DNA from: Hyphomicrobiales bacterium
GTDB lineage: Bacteria > Pseudomonadota > Alphaproteobacteria > Rhizobiales > Beijerinckiaceae
Direction of reading: 5' to 3'
DNA length: 56,764 nt
Assembly: GCA_027489955.1 (NCBI GenBank)
Contig: JAIXYZ010000003.1
Coordinates: 1 to 56,764, forward strand
Below the pieces are notes generated by a model. It did no database searches and was not told the DNA's origin. It saw only the letters and a program-made list of their open reading frames with translations. The position numbers and the translations under genes are program-made. Positions 53,248-56,764 of the stretch are shown in pieces. Every line of letters starts with the position of its first letter. Positions within the stretch are counted from its first letter, which is position 1.

Positions 53248-54265
53248 AGACGTCACGGGTCAGCTCGCTGATGTCGGGATCGGGGCTCGCCTTGGCGAAT
53301 TCGATCGCCTCGGCGATCTCGGCGGCGGCCGCCGCCTCGATGGCGTCCAGCGCCTGGCGGTCGAACCGGTCGTGGCCGAGAAGCTCCTCCTCCAGCCGCA
53401 CAATGGGGCAGCGCGATCGCCACAGGTCGATCTCCTCCTTCGTCCGGTAGAGGTTGCGGTCGCTCTTGGAATGGCCGCGGATGCGGTAGGTCTTGCACTC
53501 GATCAGGGTGGGGCCGCCGCCGGAACGGGCCCGCGCGATGGCCTCCCCCGCGGTGGCGGCGACCAGCGGCAGGTCGTTGCCGTCGATGGTGATGCCCGGC
53601 ATGGCATAGGCCGGGGCGCGGTCCGCCACGTTGGGGACCGCCGAGGCCCGCTCGATGGCCATCGACATGCCGTAATGGTTGTTCTCGCAGACGAAGACGA
53701 CCGGCAGCTTCCAGATGGACGCCATGTTCAGCGCCTCGTGGAAGGCGCCCTCGTTGGACGCGCCGTCGCCGAAGAAGACGATGCAGACGCGGCCGTTCTT
53801 CTGCATCTTGATCGACAGGCCGACGCCGGCCGCGATGGGCAGGCCGCCGCCGACGATGCCGTTGGCGCCCAGATTGCCGCCCTCGACGTCGGCGATGTGC
53901 ATCGACCCGCCGCGGCCGCGGCAATAGCCGGTCTCCTTGCCGAAGAACTCGGCGAACATCATGCCCGGCTGCGCGCCCTTGGCGATGCAGTGGCCGTGGC
54001 CGCGATGGGTGGAGAGGATGTAGTCCTGCGGCTCCAGCGGCAGGCAGGTGCCGACCGCGCTCGCCTCCTGGCCGATGGACAGGTGCATCGTGCCGTGGAT
54101 GAGGCCGCGCATGTAGGAGTTCTCGGCCTCCTCCTCGAACTTGCGGATGAGGTGCATGCGCCGCAGCGCCTCGCGCAGCGTCGCATCGTCAAGCGCGGCC
54201 AGCTCCGGACGCTGATTCGCCCGTTCGCTCCGCGCGGCCTTGGCCTCGCCCGTCGCCATGCTCAT
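53237..54265 (-). CDS. 2-oxoacid/acyloin dehydrogenase E1 alpha subunit
   Basis: A 342-residue subunit. The thiamine-diphosphate motif begins with GDG at residues 166-168 and ends with NN at 195-196. STHRGHGH carries the active-site His. The loop [14 protein letters not shown] is nearer the pyruvate dehydrogenase pattern than the acetoin one I remember. The start overlaps the upstream oxidoreductase stop as ATGA, so the two are translationally coupled, an unusual partner for a dehydrogenase complex. Confidence 0.93.
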   Translation of the reverse strand: MSMATGEAKAARSERANQRPELAALDDATLREALRRMHLIRKFEEEAENSYMRGLIHGTMHLSIGQEASAVGTCLPLEPQDYILSTHRGHGHCIAKGAQPGMMFAEFFGKETGYCRGRGGSMHIADVEGGNLGANGIVGGGLPIAAGVGLSIKMQKNGRVCIVFFGDGASNEGAFHEALNMASIWKLPVVFVCENNHYGMSMAIERASAVPNVADRAPAYAMPGITIDGNDLPLVAATAGEAIARARSGGGPTLIECKTYRIRGHSKSDRNLYRTKEEIDLWRSRCPIVRLEEELLGHDRFDRQALDAIEAAAAAEIAEAIEFAKASPDPDISELTRDVYAN

Positions 54266-55623
54266 CGCGCTCCCGTCTGCGCCCGCGCGCCCGACAGGAT
54301 GGCGTCCTGCTCGCGGCGCAGCTTCACCACGGTCAGGGCCTCGTCGGGCCGGCAATTGTCGTAAGTGAGATAGTTGCCCTTGGCGATGGGCTTCACCGTC
54401 ACGGCGCCCTGCGCCAGGCCCAGGGGCAGCGCGTTCAGCTGCCGCGCCTCGGCCGCCGCTATGGCAAAGCCGCGATAGCAATATTCGCCGATCGCATCGA
54501 GCCGCGTGCCGGCCGGAAGGTCCTTCTTGGCGAGCGCGCCCACCTCGACCGTCGGGACCGGCAGCGGCTCCATGTGGCTCTGGCCGTAGAGCACGGCGGC
54601 GACCGCCGACAGCGGCACTTCCAGGCTCGTCAGGTGATAGGGCCGGAAGAACGTGTAATAGGGCCCGGGACCCATATGCAGGTCGGACATCCGCTCGCGG
54701 ACGCGGGGATGGCTCATCTCCGCCACGACGAAGACGCCCGGCGCGACGCCCTTCGCGACGGAGAAGTCGACGACGCCCTTGCGATCGAGCAGGCCGCCCT
54801 CGGCCTTCGGCCGGAAATAGTCCTGCAGCTCCTCGCGCGGCGCGGCGGGGCCGTGCATGCCGGGCCTGTCGACCGTGAGGCCGGTGGCGTTGGCGATGGC
54901 CGCCATCTCGACCATGGTCTTGGAGCCGTCGACGAACTCCACCAGCATGCGCGGGTTCATGTTCCGGCGGCGCGCCTCCTCCTCGTAGAGGTCCGGCGTC
55001 GCGTCGATGCGGAAGGGATTGTTCTTGCCCTTGCCGGCGGCGACGACGGGATAGCCGAGCGCGCCGACGAAGTTGATGAGCTCCATCGCGGCGGTCGGTT
55101 CGTCGCCGGCGCCCAGCGTGTAGACGACGCCCGCGCGCTCCGCCTGCGCCCTCAGATAGGGCCCGATGGTGACGTCGGCCTCGACGTTCATCATCACCAG
55201 GTGCTTGCCCTGCGCGAACGCAGTGAGCGCGACGTTGGCGCCGGCATTGGGATTGCCGGTGGCGTCGATGATGACGTCGATGGCGCCGGAGCGGCAGGCG
55301 ACCTCGATGGAGGGCGTCACGGCGATGGCGCCCCCGCCGATGGCGGCGTCGGCGGCCTCGACCGTATCGGCGCGCAGCGTGCGCGCCTCGCGGCCTGCGA
55401 TCTCCACCGCGCGCACGGCATTGTCGACGTTGAGATCGGCGATGATCGCGATCTCGACGCCGCGCATCTGCGAGACGGCGGTGACGATGTCGGTGCCCAT
55501 CTGGCCGGCGCCGGCAAGGCCGATCCTGACCGGCCGGCCGCTGTCGGCCCTGGCGGCAAGATCGGCCAGAAGCCCGCGGCTTCCGCCCCTGCCCGTGCGT
55601 CCGTTCGCTGCGTTGCCTGTCAC
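54262..55623 (-). CDS. DXR-like (DRL) / COG4091 oxidoreductase with SAF domain
   Basis: A 453-residue NAD(P)-dependent oxidoreductase. The Rossmann site [14 protein letters not shown] spans about residues 34-47. It continues with [39 protein letters not shown] and [10 protein letters not shown], and ends in a SAF domain (about 350-430). This is COG4091, the homoserine dehydrogenase-like family. The Brucella member, DRL, replaces DXR in the methylerythritol phosphate pathway (from memory). DRL and other activities share the family, so the reaction is not certain. GTG 55623 is the only start in the region. It is the first gene of a four-gene operon. Confidence 0.85.
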   Translation of the reverse strand: MTGNAANGRTGRGGSRGLLADLAARADSGRPVRIGLAGAGQMGTDIVTAVSQMRGVEIAIIADLNVDNAVRAVEIAGREARTLRADTVEAADAAIGGGAIAVTPSIEVACRSGAIDVIIDATGNPNAGANVALTAFAQGKHLVMMNVEADVTIGPYLRAQAERAGVVYTLGAGDEPTAAMELINFVGALGYPVVAAGKGKNNPFRIDATPDLYEEEARRRNMNPRMLVEFVDGSKTMVEMAAIANATGLTVDRPGMHGPAAPREELQDYFRPKAEGGLLDRKGVVDFSVAKGVAPGVFVVAEMSHPRVRERMSDLHMGPGPYYTFFRPYHLTSLEVPLSAVAAVLYGQSHMEPLPVPTVEVGALAKKDLPAGTRLDAIGEYCYRGFAIAAAEARQLNALPLGLAQGAVTVKPIAKGNYLTYDNCRPDEALTVVKLRREQDAILSGARAQTGAR

Positions 55624-55699
55624 CGGCCGTTCCCGCTCGCTTCGTCAGGCGGCACGCGAGCCGCCACACCGCGCCGTCATAGCGCGATCATGGGGCGAC

Positions 55700-55790
55700 G
55701 CTAGATGAACAAAAGTTCGCACGCAACACTAATGTTCGCATTTTCGTTGCTGCAATGCAGCAAATAGACGTTGCAGCGCGGCAATCACGC
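55700..55790 (-). promoter_or_regulatory. Operon control region with 17-bp palindrome and TTCG-type repeats
   Basis: AT-rich stretch within the gene-free interval 55624-55899, upstream of the DRL/E1/E2 operon. It holds a perfect palindrome TTGCTGCA-A-TGCAGCAA (55747-55763), an inverted repeat GAAC-AAAA-GTTC (55707-55718) and two direct copies of GTTCGCA (55715-55721, 55734-55740), 19 bases apart. TTCG cores are typical of DeoR-family operators (family knowledge). I found no convincing -35/-10 pair. Confidence 0.55.
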
Positions 55791-55899
55791 AGGATGCGCA
55801 TCGCGCCGCCAGCGGTCGCGACCGGGCGGACGGCAGCTCAGGACCGCGCAGGCGCGCGCGGCCGGACGCCAGGGCCGCGGGGCGACCCGCTCGCCAGGA

Positions 55900-56109
55900 T
55901 CAGTGGGTATCGATGAGGACGGACGCCAGCCGCCGCGCGACGTCGCGGGTCACCTTGCGCCGGTAGCCGGAATGGACGAGCTGGCCGTTATGGTAGACGT
56001 CCTGCTCCACATAGAGCTCCGTGCCGTCCCAGCGCAGGATGTTGTCGGATTTCGTCGTCTCGATGACGCCGAGCGGGGCGATCAGACGCCCTTCCTCCAC
56101 CTTGAACAT
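55900..56109 (-). CDS. Small hypothetical protein
   Basis: A 69-residue soluble protein with no recognised domain, no cysteine and no membrane segment. It begins with a short beta-rich part (GRLIAPLGVIETTKSDN, LYVEQDVYHNG) and ends in a basic helix (YRRKVTRDVARRLASV). A GGAGGG ribosome site lies about 9 bases before ATG 56109, which supports it being a real gene. It is on the same strand as the chemoreceptor fragment and may follow it in one transcript. Confidence 0.6.
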   Translation of the reverse strand: MFKVEEGRLIAPLGVIETTKSDNILRWDGTELYVEQDVYHNGQLVHSGYRRKVTRDVARRLASVLIDTH

Positions 56110-56188
56110 GCCGGTATTCCCTCCGTGCCTGCACCGACACTAACCGCGCCGGTGCCGGAACGGCAAATGCTGTTGCGCGGCGGAAGGC

Positions 56189-56764
56189 TCAGGCGCGGAC
56201 GCGGCGGCGGACCGGGGCCTCCTCCCCCTCCCCGGGCGCGAGCCGGAACTGGGCGATGAGCCGGGCGAGCTCGCCCGCCTCGCTCGCCAGCGCATGGCTC
56301 GCCGCGGTCGACTGCTCGACCATGGCGGCATTCTGCTGGGTCACCTGATCCATCTGGTTGACGGCGTTGTTGACATCCGCGAGCCCTCTGGCCTGCTCCT
56401 GCGTCGAGGCGGCGATTTCGGCGACGATGCCGTTGATCTGGGCCACCTGCCTCACGATCCGGTCCAGCGCTTCGCCCGTTTCCCCGACCAGTTGCACGCC
56501 CGAGCCTACGTGACCCGTGGACGCGGATATCAGCGTCTTGATCTCCTTGGCCGCATCGGCGGAACGCTGCGCGAGTTCCCTGACCTCGGACGCCACCACG
56601 GCAAAGCCGCGTCCCGCCTCGCCGGCGCGGGCCGCCTCGACGCCTGCATTCAGCGCGAGGAGGTTGGTCTGGAAGGCGATCTCGTCGATCACGCCGATGA
56701 TCTGGCTGATCTCCTTGGCCGACTTCTCGATCTCGGCCATCGCCGACACGGTCTGGCGCACGAC
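56189..56764 (-). CDS. Methyl-accepting chemotaxis protein, C-terminal part (cut by window edge)
   Basis: The last 192 codons of a chemoreceptor; the start lies beyond 56764. The signalling tip [18 protein letters not shown] then [14 protein letters not shown] is complete, followed by the return helix (VNNAVNQMDQVTQQNAAMVEQ) and a basic tail. The AGVEAARAGE variant (Gly-Val in place of Thr-Ile) distinguishes it from the receptor at 36307. The sensor and membrane part cannot be seen. Confidence 0.93.
   Translation of the reverse strand, partial: VVRQTVSAMAEIEKSAKEISQIIGVIDEIAFQTNLLALNAGVEAARAGEAGRGFAVVASEVRELAQRSADAAKEIKTLISASTGHVGSGVQLVGETGEALDRIVRQVAQINGIVAEIAASTQEQARGLADVNNAVNQMDQVTQQNAAMVEQSTAASHALASEAGELARLIAQFRLAPGEGEEAPVRRRVRA

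Noticed and set aside
52231-54265. Naming the E1 genes acoA/acoB
   Set aside because: The GHSKSD loop is nearer to pyruvate dehydrogenase E1 alpha, and no aco regulator or E3 is present. No symbol is justified.
54262-55623. Annotation as biosynthetic homoserine dehydrogenase
   Set aside because: It has a SAF domain and COG4091-type sequence, no ACT domain, and sits with a dehydrogenase complex rather than threonine genes.

Overview
The window is very GC-rich (about 70% by eye, not computed) and reads as a chromosomal segment of an alphaproteobacterium, most likely Hyphomicrobiales/Rhizobiales. The evidence is the gene order around waaA-lpxK, xseA-purD and tadA/rluB-rsmD, the alpha-typical small families (DUF4170, DUF2093, DUF6101, DUF6152/DUF6644) and the intergenic palindromic repeats. 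I see 51 protein genes, one cut by the right edge. I see no rRNA, tRNA, insertion sequence, prophage or CRISPR array.

Layout. 1-1119: a gene-free block of palindromic repeats built by nested duplications. 1120-5080: small hypothetical genes, a RecD-like helicase, a second repeat block (3798-4253) and a DUF6644/DUF6152 pair. 5232-11072: typA, rsmE, a secreted protein, ubiA, DUF6101 and cysQ-like. 11119-14635: the envelope cluster DUF4170, DUF374 acyltransferase, waaA, lpxK, DUF2093. 14730-24910: dienelactone hydrolase, an orphan TAXI binding protein, xseA, purD, a fluoroacetate-dehalogenase-type hydrolase, an outer-membrane barrel, tadA, a large RluB-like enzyme and rsmD. 24911-25816: the third repeat block. 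25817-41917: mutL, pgi, two M16 peptidases, a secreted protein, lspA-ileS, a chemoreceptor, ribF, a CheY-like regulator, an NCS2 permease and a lipoprotein hydrolase. 42064-43410: a flavoprotein.

The right end is a nearly unbroken leftward run of genes. A DXR-like (COG4091) oxidoreductase and the E1 alpha, E1 beta and E2 subunits of a 2-oxoacid/acyloin dehydrogenase form a tightly coupled operon (55623-50958) behind an AT-rich control region with a perfect 17-bp palindrome. Next come a binding protein, fused permease and ATPase of the iron/2-aminoethylphosphonate type, a metallo-beta-lactamase-fold hydrolase coupled to the ATPase by ATGA, surE, and a Na/phosphate symporter. A good PHO-box match lies in the 3' end of surE upstream of the symporter, and a second PHO-like tandem palindrome precedes the binding-protein gene. 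I infer a phosphate-regulated organophosphorus uptake locus.

The most novel-looking items are the DXR-like/acyloin dehydrogenase operon, the PHO-linked transporter/hydrolase locus, four-arm palindromic repeats with a compensatory base change, a low-GC codon island inside ileS, and a hydrolase carrying what I recall as the full fluoroacetate dehalogenase residue set. All function calls rest on reading motifs by eye. No search or alignment was run.
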